From: Eriocheir sinensis
Lineage: Eukaryota; Arthropoda; Malacostraca; Decapoda; Varunidae
Assembly (NCBI RefSeq): GCF_024679095.1
Contig: NC_066544.1
Location: 4,467,524 to 4,531,523, forward strand
DNA: 64,000 bases
Direction of reading: 5' to 3'
Shown: positions 49,956-60,449 of the stretch, piece after piece
Layout of the letters: each line of letters opens with the position of its first letter
How positions within the stretch are numbered: the first letter of the stretch is position 1
Notes under the pieces: generated by a model
Seen by the model: only the letters and a program-made list of their open reading frames with translations
Database searches by the model: none
Told to the model about the DNA's origin: nothing
Program-made: the position numbers and the translations under genes

Positions 49956-50007
49956 TTTGGAGTACTTTCGAGGGAGTGAGCACGTCCGTCTTTATCCGGA
50001 GGCGCAT
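49956..50007 (-). CDS. Candidate first coding exon, 52 bp
   Basis: On the minus strand an ATG at 50007, with A at -3, opens a frame reading MRLRIKTDVLTPSKVLQ up to an AAA|GTAAGTAAT donor after 49956. The plus strand also has an open frame here, from 49858 to 50036, including GLDRIIISSEALTRGLL, so strand is uncertain. The segment is repeat-poor. No family is recognised. Confidence 0.22.
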
Positions 50008-50159
50008 CCTTTTGGGGCCCGCGAGGGGAGAGGATAGAGAGGAGGACCTAAGGGTGGAGATAGTCGTAACAAGAGGACAGGTGCGGCAGACTTTAACACT
50101 TGTACGCCTGTGCTTTACCTGTACTCAGTGACGTTGCGGACAAGACTCTAAGAAGGATA

Positions 50160-50315
50160 GATAAAGACAGACAGGCAGACAGACAAAAATCCAAGGGATG
50201 CTGACAGACCTAACCTAGATGATTGAGAAAGACAGACAGATATATAGAAAAGCAGACAGACAGATAGATATACAGACAGTGAGATAGACGTAGATTTAGA
50301 GAGAGAGAGAGAGAG
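50160..50315. repeat. CAGA tetranucleotide words and a short GA tract
   Basis: CAGA repeats near 50165-50185 and 50240-50280 and GA near 50298-50316. Confidence 0.85.
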
Positions 50316-50639
50316 AAATGACCCTTAAGAAACAGTCCTTGAGCGACAGATAAGATTGTTTACCTCCTGAAGTCTCCTTTCCTGAGGGCCAAATCCTACT
50401 GAAGCACCGCCGGGGGGAGGGAAGGAGGAAGGGAGAGAGGGGGTGGCAGACTTAAACGACCCGGTCCTCTAAGAAGGTCACGAAGGGCGTTGAATCGTCT
50501 GTATATAAGGAATGTGGTTTTGAATAGTAAGGAAAAATTGTCTGCGTGGAATCATATGCTTACCTTCTCCTGTATATTATTTTTCTTTATATGCTATTTT
50601 ACCTTTTTTGTCTCTTGTTGTAGTGTACCTGGTCTTCTT

Positions 50640-50760
50640 TTGTATGGCGCGGTGGCTGAGTGGGTTAGTGAGTCAGGACATGAAGGTGCTGAGCTCGGAG
50701 AATCAGATCGAACTCCAATGTGGTCACTGTCAGGTACGTAGGGTATGAGCTCTTAAACAC
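50640..50760 (+). mobile_element. Probable truncated SINE, tRNA-like head
   Basis: GGCGCGGTGGCTGAGTGGG carries a perfect A box TGGCTGAGTGG (50653-50663). A weak B box, GATCGAACTCC, follows at 50706-50716, the spacing of a class II (Leu/Ser-like) tRNA. The head resembles that of the SINE at 57428, but I see no clear body, so it may be truncated. Confidence 0.5.
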
Positions 50761-50892
50761 TGAGCTTAGCGTCCTGGGGTCTAGGAAGTTAACGGAGAAG
50801 AGAGGATGTAGAAAAAGAGGTCTACCGTGATTTTTCATTTTATTTTTGTTCTCTTGTAGCGTTTATTTTTTTCCCTATGGTGTTGATACAGA

Positions 50893-51080
50893 GGTAGTAG
50901 TGGTGGTGGTCGTGGTAGTGGTGGTAGCGTCAGTGGTGATAGTGGTGGTAATCAGTGCGTTGGTTGTGTGATAGTGGTGATGACGCTGGTGATGGTGGTG
51001 GTGACGGACAAATGTGAGAAATACATGTTTGTTTGGTTAATTAATGTTCTTGTTGAGTGTTATGATGATGATGATGTTGG
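50893..51080. repeat. GGT/GAT-rich trinucleotide tract
   Basis: Imperfect GGT, GTG and GAT triplets. Confidence 0.85.
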
Positions 51081-51148
51081 TGTTGGAAATTGCATATAGC
51101 TATTTGTTGAACGTTTGAATTAGATTGTCCCGTCTAGATTCTGAAAAT

Positions 51149-51149
<1 letters not shown>

Positions 51150-51184
<35 letters not shown>

Positions 51185-51261
51185 CCTCGTCATCATCATC
51201 ATCATAACTATAATTTTCTCCTTATTTTTGTTGTTTATAAGACGAAGAGAAAAACAGGCAA

Positions 51262-51292
<31 letters not shown>

Positions 51293-51323
51293 GAGGCAGA
51301 CAGACAGACAGACAGACAAATAA

Positions 51324-51360
<37 letters not shown>

Positions 51361-51362
51361 AA
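51150..51362. repeat. CA microsatellite and CAGA tetranucleotide array
   Basis: CA run at 51151-51182, CAT triplets to 51205, then CAGA repeats at 51262-51360 with a few variants. Confidence 0.94.
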
Positions 51363-51379
51363 ACTCAATGTACGTGGCG

Positions 51380-52195
51380 TTCAGGAGAAGAAGCGCGCTC
51401 TGTAATGATAAGTAAACACGTACCGGGAAAGCACAGGCGACTAGATTATTCGGGGACAGAGATTAAAAACAAATACACACAGACAATGACGACGAACGCT
51501 TGGCTCGCCTTCCTATACACACACAGACCGAGGAAGGAAGCGCGTCGCAGCACACGATCAAAAATATGGAAACTGGCGGACAGGAGAGATGAAAAAAAGA
51601 GGACAAATTGGCGAAAGTGACGGACGGAGAAAACAACGAAGGAAATAGTGACGTGGATTGGAATGGAAAGTGACGGATAAGAGAGACAGATTACCCCCTC
51701 CCCCCCCTTCCCTCACACTCACGCACTCACATACACACACACAGAGAAAGAAAACAAACACACAGACAAACAATACTGCAAAAAAAACATAATATAAACA
51801 CACATATACAAACAAACACTCAAGACCCATCCATACAGACCTTGAAAAAGACAATAGTACATGCTGATAAAACACGATAAAAAATGACGGTGAAGAAGAC
51901 AGTGAAGGCGATGATGACAAGAAAGATGGCGGCAGCGAACCTCGGTGATAGTGAACCCCCCGCGCGCACTATATTTGGTGTTTATTTGTGTGTCTTTGGT
52001 TACCGCGGACCATATTTTTCCGCGCCGAAGCACCACTACAGCGAAACCCTCCCCCCTCCTCCTCCTCCTCGGCGTCGTCCTCCTCCTCTTCCACTCCATC
52101 CGGGTCCTGATTTCTCATACACGGATCTCGAGGGTCGCTTTTTGAGTCTCTGTGACCCGCGACCACAGTTGAGAAAGGAGGAGGTGCTTGCGTGT
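51380..52195. other. Mixed sequence, no gene called
   Basis: A-rich to 51930, then GC-richer, with an ATGGCGGCAGCGAACC word near 51925. Open frames exist on both strands but no splice-bounded exon is evident. Confidence 0.45.
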
Positions 52196-52214
52196 GTGCG
52201 TGCAGCTTGACGGA

Positions 52215-52265
52215 GAGGACGAGGAGGAGGAGGAGGAGGACTAGGAGTAGGAGGTGGAGGATTAG
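52215..52265. repeat. (GGA)n tract
   Basis: GGA triplets with TAGGAGTAGGAGG variants. Confidence 0.88.
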
Positions 52266-52484
52266 GAGGAGAGGGAGGGGCATGGGGGGTGAGGGGGACT
52301 AATATGGCGGCGAGGTTATCTGTCCCTGTCTAATGCTGTCACTCACGCTCAGCCAACCCGACCCCACCCACACCTTTACCTGTGCCCCGTCAGGTGAGTC
52401 GGGCAGGTGTCTGGTGGGGAGATGGCCTGCCTGCCCCCTTCTCCACCCCCCCATCGCCTGCCCCCTCCTTTCCTCTTTCCTTCC

Positions 52485-53225
52485 CTTCCTCCCTCTCTTC
52501 CTCCCTCTTTCGTCCCCTTCTTCCGTCCCTGTCTCCTTCGCCTCCTTTCTTCCTCACGCTGTATCTCTTCTGACAGTATCCTTGGCCTTCTCTCCCCTAT
52601 CCTTCGCTCTGTTATCCTTCTTTTTTTTTTTCTCTCTCTCCACTTCACTCTCTTTCTCATTTTCTCTATCTCCATGCTTTTTTTTCTGTCACTCCCTCCT
52701 CCACAATCGTTTCTTTCAGCCTCAATATTACTTCCTCTCCTCCTCTTCTCTCTCCCCTTTCCTTCGCTTTGGTATCCTTCTTTTGTTTTTCTCTCCACTT
52801 CACTCTGTGTCTCTTTCTCATCTCCCTCTTTCTTTCTTTCTGATACTCCTTTCTTCTTCTTCACAGGCATTTCTTTAATCCTGTTTATTATTTCTTCTCC
52901 TCTTCTCCTCTTTACTCTATTCTTCGTTGTTATTTTTTTTCTCTCTCCACCTCACTCTTTCTCATTTTCTTATCTCCCTGTTTCTTTCTTTCTGTCACTC
53001 CCTCCTCCTTCACAGTCATCTATTTTATCCTGTTTATTATTTCCTCTCCTCCCCTTCTCTCCGCTTTCCTTCGTTCTGTTATTTTTGTTTCTCTCTCGTC
53101 TTTATTTTTTCCTCATTGTCTTATCTCCCTGCTTCTTTCTTTCTTTCTCTGTCACCCCTCCTCCTTTTTCACAAGCCTTTCTTTCATCCTATTGATTGTT
53201 TCCTCTCCTCCCCTCCGCACCTATC
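52485..53225. repeat. Pyrimidine-rich minisatellite, about 152-bp period
   Basis: CTCCACTTCACTC-like phrases occur at about 52640, 52795, 52947 and, weaker, 53097. CTGTCACTCCCTCCTCC-like phrases occur at 52688, 52842, 52991 and 53148. Spacing is 149-157 bases. Four to five diverged copies fill the segment. The open plus-strand frame is due to composition, and the spacings are not consistent multiples of three. Confidence 0.8.
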
Positions 53226-53284
53226 CTATCATACTCTTCTCCTGGTCTCTTCTTATACTCACTTCTTCTTCCTCCTTCTCTTTC

Positions 53285-53325
53285 TCCTCCTCCTTCTCCT
53301 CCTCCTCCTCCTCCTCCTCCTCCTT
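53285..53325. repeat. (CTC)n tract
   Basis: CTC triplets, about 40 bases. A complementary GGA tract lies at 53608-53665. Confidence 0.9.
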
Positions 53326-53607
53326 GCGGCTGACGTTCTTCTCTTTCTTATCATTTTTTTTTATACTTCGAGTACAGAATATACAAACATGAATATATGA
53401 GTTGGAGAGAGAGAGAGAGAGAGAGAGAAAGTGAAGGCAAGCAGGTGTTGATAGGCCTGTTTTTGTTTTCTTTTATTTTTCATTCTTTCTCGTTCCATCC
53501 TGGGCCTTCGGAGCTTCGTTTATTTACCTCTTATTTTATTTCCACTTTTTTTTCCTCCCGCTGCGCGGCCTGAATGTGTCACCGAGCAGCACTCTCTCCT
53601 GCCCGAA

Positions 53608-53692
53608 AAGGAGGAGGAGCAGGAGGAGGAGAAGGAGGAGGAGGAGGAAGAGGAGGAGGAGAAAAAGGAGAAGAAGAAGAGGAAGAAGAATG
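53608..53692. repeat. GGA/AGA tract
   Basis: GGA triplets with AGA variants. It is complementary to the CTC tract at 53285-53325, about 280 bases upstream. Confidence 0.9.
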
Positions 53693-53791
53693 GGGAGGTT
53701 AAAGAGGAGGAATAATTTTGTCTGAATCATTTTCGTCAAAGCTTTTCTGAGTTTCCTTATCTCTGCTTTATTCCTCCCTGCCCCTCCCCCT

Positions 53792-54022
<231 letters not shown>

Positions 54023-54221
54023 TTTTATCAGCCTTTCCTTGTCTTGATTGCACTTGTTCGCTTTACTTGTTCTCCGCAAACCTTCGTGTCTCTTCCTACC
54101 TCCTCCGCCTCTTCCTCCTTCCCCTCCTCCTCCTCCTTTTCTTTCTCCTCTTCCTCTCACGTTCTTAACCCAAGTCTTTCTTTGTCCGAGTCCTGCTCCG
54201 TTATTATTAAGAAGAGGCTGT

Positions 54222-54364
54222 GGTGGTGAGCGTGGTTTTGGTGGCTATGTTTGCAGTGGTGGTGATGATGGTAGAGGTTGTATGATTATGTTGTGACCCT
54301 GCCGGTGTTAAATGTAGCAGAGGAGGCTTGGTGGTGGTGGTGGTTGCGGAGGTGGTGGTGGTGT
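54222..54364. repeat. GGT-rich trinucleotide sequence
   Basis: Imperfect GGT/GTG triplets. Confidence 0.85.
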
Positions 54365-54457
54365 CTTCCTTGGCCTGAAGGGAACAAGTTGGTGTTTAAA
54401 GTTTTACGTTTCAGTCTAATTTTTCAAGACAGATGCGTTCATGCAATCAAGCACGTC

Positions 54458-54460
<3 letters not shown>

Positions 54461-54529
<69 letters not shown>
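54461..54529. repeat. (GT)n microsatellite
   Basis: GT run of about 68 bases. A complementary CA run lies at 54947-55010. Confidence 0.97.
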
Positions 54530-54533
<4 letters not shown>

Positions 54534-54943
54534 CATGCAAGTTCACACGCCTGCCATTTAACATTAGCCGCATTTTCATCTCCATTACCTACCTAAACTT
54601 TTGCATCGCTCTTCACGTTAAATTACTCTCAGGTGCTATTGTCTACCTGTTATAATTACCCTCATTACCTGCAACACCTTCACCTCATTAGTGGGAGCGA
54701 TATACACGTGTGCATCGGAACAAGCCTATAACATCACCTGGCGCTAGTGTTTTGCAGGTGAGCTCTTGTTATCTGCCTGTAATTAGTGTGCCGTGATCTT
54801 GCGGGTCGGCCACGTGAGCTCCGCGATTTTAGTACTCATTATTATGTTGTTATTTGCGCTGCATTTTCTGTTCGTCCATTGTGTTTATCTTCGACAGCCT
54901 CCTTCCATCACCCAACCCCCTCCGGCGATGGTCTGACCGCAAT

Positions 54944-54946
<3 letters not shown>

Positions 54947-55010
<64 letters not shown>
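54947..55010. repeat. (CA)n microsatellite
   Basis: CA run of about 63 bases. The intervening 54530-54946 is unique with CACCTG, CAGGTG and ACCTG words. The following 55010-55440 is CT-rich. Confidence 0.97.
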
Positions 55011-55011
<1 letters not shown>

Positions 55012-55586
55012 GTCACTCCTCCTATCATTCTCCTCTCTCCCTTCTCTACCTTTTTTTTCTTTTACCATCCATCCTCCTCCTCTTTTCCTTCTCTTCCAGC
55101 TTTCTGTTCCTCTCCTTTCTCTTCCCTTTTCCTCTCCTCATCCATTCTTCTCCTATTACTAACCTTCTCCAGTTCCTCTCTCATCTAGTCTGCATTGCTT
55201 CTTCTTCCTTGCCCTTCTCTCATCTTCTTCCTTCTCTTCTATGGCTCCTCCTCTCTTCTTCCCATTATTATCCTTTTAATTTCGCTACACCGTCTTCACC
55301 TGACCACAACTATCTGAGGAACAAGTTGATAAGTCCATTACTCATTGCCTTCTCCCACTGTCTCTCGGCCTCCCCTCCCTTATTTTTTTTTTTGTCCACC
55401 CTCTCTCACCGTCTTTATCTCTTGACCAGACCTATTTCAGATACTCGCCCGGCCGTTCGTCTCTGTCTGTCACGGGCTGTTGACGCGGCACAGAAGACAG
55501 AGGGTCGGTCGCATGGCCATTGGTTGTGTTTCTTTTTGTTTTGATTTATGTCTCATTTTTATCGTTCTTTTGCGGTGAAGGACTTG

Positions 55587-55622
55587 GTGGTGGTGGGGGG
55601 GGGGGGGGAGGGGGGGGGGAGG
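55587..55622. repeat. Poly-G run, possible G-quadruplex
   Basis: GGT triplets lead into 14 G, an A, and 9 G. The tract is interrupted only by single A residues and could form a quadruplex. Confidence 0.85.
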
Positions 55623-55725
55623 GCAAGGCGGCTGTTGATTCGTGTGATTTTCTAACTTTATTTATATTTATTGGGGGGAGGCGTTGATTGGTGTTTTTTT
55701 TTTTCTCTAGTATTTTTGCCTGCCT

Positions 55726-55979
<254 letters not shown>

Positions 55980-56103
55980 AAAATACTTATAACCGAAAAA
56001 AATGCTCTAAATACTGAGGCCTTAATTTATGTATCAACTTAGTGATATTTATGACCCAGGCAATTAATATATCTGATGTATTGCTTAACATTCTACCAGC
56101 TCA

Positions 56104-56215
<112 letters not shown>

Positions 56216-56297
56216 TGAATGATATAGCAAAGATTGAATCAAATTATAAATATACTAATAAAATCAAATATAGCAACAGGTAATTAGAAACAAGTAA

Positions 56298-56302
<5 letters not shown>

Positions 56303-56331
<29 letters not shown>

Positions 56332-56513
56332 ACTCGTTTTCTTATCTTATATTAGAGTTGGAAGGTTAGAATGGAGGAGAGGTATGGGTGAGGGGAGGAG
56401 AGGGTGATGGGGTGACCTCCTGGTGTGATGGAAGGGAGGTCAAGAGAAGGTCACTGCGAGGAAGTAGACACGTTACCTGAGTTCATTAACGTGTGTGTGT
56501 GTGTGTGTGTGTG
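56303..56513. repeat. Short GA and GT tracts
   Basis: GA at 56302-56329 and GT at 56490-56513. Confidence 0.93.
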
Positions 56514-56519
56514 TTCCCT

Positions 56520-57135
56520 TTGCCCTCTTATTCATTATTATTTAACCTTTCATTCTCTTTCAACTCATTTTCATCCTCGTCACTTACCACCGTCACCTTC
56601 ACCTATTCCACATACCCCCATTCTCCCCTCTTCCGCCTTTCACCCTTCCCATAACATGTACTTTTCTCTCCTGTCCCATTTCTCGCACATATTTGTTTTA
56701 CTTTCTTTTGTCTAACCTTCGTATTTCTATTTTTTCCTCCCACTCGTTACTTTTCTTCCCCTTATTCTCGTCTCTTTCATTTTCATCCCCTTCATTTCCG
56801 TCATTCCTACCTCTTTTTTCCCTTCAGTTCATATCCTATTTTCATTCTTTCCTCCTAATCCTCTTGCCACACTTCTTTCTCTTTTCTATGCCCTTCCCTT
56901 TTTCTTTCCGGTCCTCTTTTCTCTTTTTCACTATTCTTTCCCATTTCCCTTCACCCGTTACCGTTCTACCCTATTAGCTGTATTAACCTATTTTCCTTAT
57001 CCGTTACGCTTTCACTGTTTGTTCTCTCTCCTCACCAACCTTCATTTACTCCCCTTACTCTATTCCCATTCTCTCATCTCTCTTTCATTAGCTCTCATCC
57101 TTCCCCTTCTCACATAGCACTCCTCTCTCCTCTCT
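56520..57135. other. Pyrimidine-rich sequence, no gene seen
   Basis: T/C-rich with TTTCCCTTCA and CCCCTTCATT recurrences, possibly a decayed outer part of the minisatellite that follows. Confidence 0.5.
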
Positions 57136-57139
57136 CTTG

Positions 57140-57356
57140 CTCTTATTTCATTCCCTGACTCCTATCACTAATTGCTCCTATTCTTTCCCCTCTCCCTCAC
57201 TTCCCTCATCCGCTCCCATTCCATCCTCTCACCCTTCACCTTCCTCATCCTTCGCTTGTTTCCATCCAATTCCCTCGCTCCCCTCAAATCCCCTCACTTC
57301 CCCATTCCATCCCCTCACCGTGCACTCTTTCCCCTTCACCCTCCATTTTTTTTAGG
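57140..57356. repeat. 114-bp minisatellite, left part, interrupted by SINEs
   Basis: TTGTTTCCATCCAATTCCCT starts at 57256. Related phrases start at 58016 and 58130, with TCGCTCCCCTCA following in all three. A diverged copy without this start lies at about 57190-57255. The array is split by the two SINEs at 57428-58012. Confidence 0.8.
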
Positions 57357-57427
57357 TGCCTGCTTGAGGGGTGTCTTGGAATTGCAAGCGAATTCTACTT
57401 ATAGTGACTGCCGTGGTATACTCTTGG

Positions 57428-57797
57428 GGAGACGGTGGCTGAGTGGTTAGCGTGACAGCCCGCGTTCAGGAGCTCCAGGAGGGACGTGGGTTCGAATCCT
57501 GGCCGCCGCACAGCTGAGTTTTTTCAGTCACCGCCGAGTGGCCTAAGACTACCCACATGCTGTCCTGAAGACCACCCATCAAATAGGGCTCTAGATAACT
57601 TCTCCAAAGAGAGGCTCAAAGATGAGTTCCGGGGGGCAGCATGAGCCAACACAAGATGGCGCCACTATAAACACTCGCCTGCGCCAGAACGGGCTGGACT
57701 GACCATCAGGCCCCAACGGGAAGAAGCCTTGGGCCGACCATCAGGCCCCACTGGGAAGAAGCCTACCGGCGCAATAGGCCGCGACGTAACAAAAAAA
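57428..57797 (+). mobile_element. tRNA-headed SINE, complete, with A tail
   Basis: The head GACGGTGGCTGAGTGG carries a perfect A box (57436-57446) and a perfect B box GGTTCGAATCC (57489-57499). Their spacing, with a GAGCTCCAGGAGG stretch between, indicates a class II tRNA (Leu/Ser-like) origin. The body contains CCGAGTGGCCTAAGACTACC, CACATGCTGTCCTGAAGACC, GGGGCAGCATGAGCC and CAAGATGGCGCCACTATAAA, which I recall from decapod SINEs. A 35-40-base unit is tandemly duplicated at 57691-57765. It ends CCGCGACGTAAC plus nine A. Confidence 0.9.
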
Positions 57798-58012
57798 AAT
57801 ATGACTTCTCCTTGGCCCATGCTGCCCCCTGGTGCTCCTCTTGACCGATGTTGCTGAAGTTAGAGTTGACTGAAGATCTGGGCAGCATGTGGGTAATAAT
57901 CTTCCGTCACTTGGAGATGGTTGAAAATTGTCAACATGTCTCGGTGATACTCGAACCTTGGTCCTCAGGCTCACTACGCCCGCACGCTGACCACTCTGCC
58001 ACCGCCTCCCCT
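57798..58012 (-). mobile_element. tRNA-headed SINE, tail-to-tail with its neighbour
   Basis: On the minus strand the head GAGGCGGTGGCAGAGTGG has an A box TGGCAGAGTGG (57991-58001) and a near-perfect B box GGTTCGAGTAT (57947-57957). The body shares ACCCACATGCTG and GGGGGCAGCATGGGCC with the SINE at 57428-57797, so both carry a related core. The 3' end meets the A tail of the other element, so the stretch AAAAAAAAATATGAC appears to be their junction. Confidence 0.82.
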
Positions 58013-58205
58013 TACTTGTTTCCATCCAGTTCTCTCGCTCCCCTCACTTCCCCTCCCTCCCCTCCCCTTACTTCCCATTTCGACTCCCTCACCCTTCACT
58101 CTTTCCCCTTTCCCTTCCTCACCCCTTACTTGTTTCCATTCAATTCCCTCGCTCCCCTCACTTCCCCTCCCCTCCCCTCCCTTTCCCTCACTCCCCTCGA
58201 TCCTG
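58013..58205. repeat. 114-bp minisatellite, right part
   Basis: Units starting TTGTTTCCAT at 58016 and 58130 are 114 bases apart. The distance from the left copy at 57256 to 58016 is 760 bases, about one unit more than the material inserted between. Confidence 0.85.
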
Positions 58206-58577
58206 CAGGTGGGTTGTGCTTCGGGTTATAAATTGCAGTGCCAGTGGGTGTTGAGAGTGCCGTGCCACCGCTGCCAGCCTCACCCTTATTTATGACCCCC
58301 GGGTAAGCAAACAACCACCCGCCCCGCCCCAGCCCCGCCCCGCCACCACACTCCCACCCCCTCCCCGCCGCAGCCCTCACCTCGCCGTCCCTTCACCTCC
58401 TTCCTCCCGTGTCCGTACATGCCCGGGATAAGGGAGGGAGATAAAAGGGAAAGGGAGGTTAATAGTAAGGGTGACAAGAACCAGGAAGAGAACGAGACGG
58501 AAATAGCCTCAAGAATGTGGTAAAAAGACAATGGTGGTTGTGGTAATAATGGTAGTGGTAGTGATGCTGGTAGAGGT

Positions 58578-58580
58578 AGT

Positions 58581-58613
<33 letters not shown>

Positions 58614-58762
58614 ATAGCAGCAGTAGTAATAGTAGTAGTAGTAGTAGTAGTAGTAGTAATAGGGTTAGTAGTAGTGGTACTTATGGTGGTAGTGATGGCA
58701 ATAGTATAAGTAGTATAAGTAGTAGTAGTAGTAGTAGTAGCAGCAGCAGTAGTAGTAGTCGT
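58578..58762. repeat. AGT-rich trinucleotide tract
   Basis: AGT triplets with GGT, AAT and AGC variants. Preceding 58530-58575 is GGT-rich. No SINE head is evident. Confidence 0.93.
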
Positions 58763-58779
58763 AAACAAAGCAATATAGT

Positions 58780-59830
58780 TGACGAAACTGATAAAAATAA
58801 TTAGCGGGGGCGGCTTGATATTCTCGTCCCAACACGGTGGAGGGAGATAAACAAAGATAATAGAAGTGTTCAGCCATTCACTTATCACAGCAAAACATTT
58901 TACATGACGCCGCCTGTTGACTTACAAGACGCTCACGCCCCTTTGAATGTCGTTTTATTCAGAGGATAATTCACTCACAGTATTGCAATTATACAGCCAC
59001 ATAGCAGCAGTCGTAGCTTAACATGCATGATAAACCACGCAGCCACACACCGCACAGCTGCCAGTCACCACACCAGTCTCATTACAGCCACACACCGCGT
59101 ATCAGTATCGCACCACATAGGAATTCATCACACCTCACAATCACACCCATAAACACAGAATAAAAAGGGGGGAAACTAATTGCAGTTAACTTTCTCCTTG
59201 CCCGAGTATTGCGCATCTCGACGGCGATAGGAAAATCGTTTCATGTCCACTAGTAACAGGGATGTTTACTGATCCTTTCCCTCTCTAGTACCACAGTACA
59301 AACTGAGAAGCATTAGAAACTTTTAACGCAAAAAAATGCTGCTTCGTGAACTATTACGAGGGACTGGGCGTGAGTCGCGACTTTACTCAAAACGACCTTA
59401 GGGAGGCGTATACCGGCGCCGCGGCCTGACACATCACGAAGGCAAGCGCAGGGCGGAAAATGCTTTTTTGTGTTTTTTTGCTCTGCAAGGCTTCTTTACT
59501 TTTGATGAGCATTGCTGAAGCCTTTTGAAATGTTGCCGTCGTGTTTCCAAGACAGTACTATGTGCATGCACGAAGTATTGCATTCTTACAGCGCGTTTTG
59601 AGGGAGTATTTCTCTCGAGTGAAAACGTTATAATACTTGGGTCTAGTCAGAAGTCGGTCAGTCAGCTCACAGACAGCCGGTATACGTTTTTATCCTTTTT
59701 GTGTGAATTTATCCTTAAACAACCACATGAATGCCAGAGGAAAGGAAACCGTTATGATTATATGTCAAGGGCGGCCAGGTGCTCAGAAGAAACATTTCAA
59801 AGTCACCACGGATTCAAGATCACAGAGACT
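58780..59830. other. Repeat-poor unique sequence, no gene called
   Basis: Mixed composition with CACACA words near 59040-59160 and a GC-rich patch near 59400-59460. A plus-strand frame from 59525 to the ATT array is of ordinary composition but has no splice or start support. I see no RNA gene. Confidence 0.45.
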
Positions 59831-59832
59831 TA

Positions 59833-59959
<127 letters not shown>

Positions 59960-60180
59960 ATAATTATTGTTATTATCATAATTATTATCATTAATAAAAA
60001 TATCATCACCATGAACAACAGTATTGCAACACCTAAAGCCCATCATCACTGCCGCATACATCACACGCGACACATTTCCAAGCCACGCACACAGCATGAT
60101 GTGACACGAATGTTAATGCGGCGATGCTATCTGGGCCGCCGCGACCTCGGTGGAAACAATAGTCAACTTGTCATGCGCGG

Positions 60181-60188
60181 TGACGTCA
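60181..60188. promoter_or_regulatory. CRE palindrome overlapping an E-box-like word
   Basis: GGTGACGTCATGTGACCC contains the full CREB/ATF palindrome with CATGTG overlapping its end. It sits in a GC-rich patch that also has CACCTG, CACCTG and CAGGTG words within 100 bases. Confidence 0.38.
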
Positions 60189-60449
60189 TGTGACCCGACG
60201 CGTCACCGGGCAGCGCGGTGAGGGGGAAAAACACACCTGGCCGTGCGACACCTGTCCGGGCACAATGGCAGGTGAAAGTGATGGACGCTAAGTGGCTGCC
60301 GCGGCGACTCGACTGTTGATCATTGTCGTGCAGCCTTTGGGTTTAATTTGCTTTGTGAGGCTCTTGTTTTGTTGTGTAATGCTCCCCTGTTTATGCTGCC
60401 GTGCTGGAGGTATTAAAGATGTAAACATTGGTTATTTGGACATTAGTAG

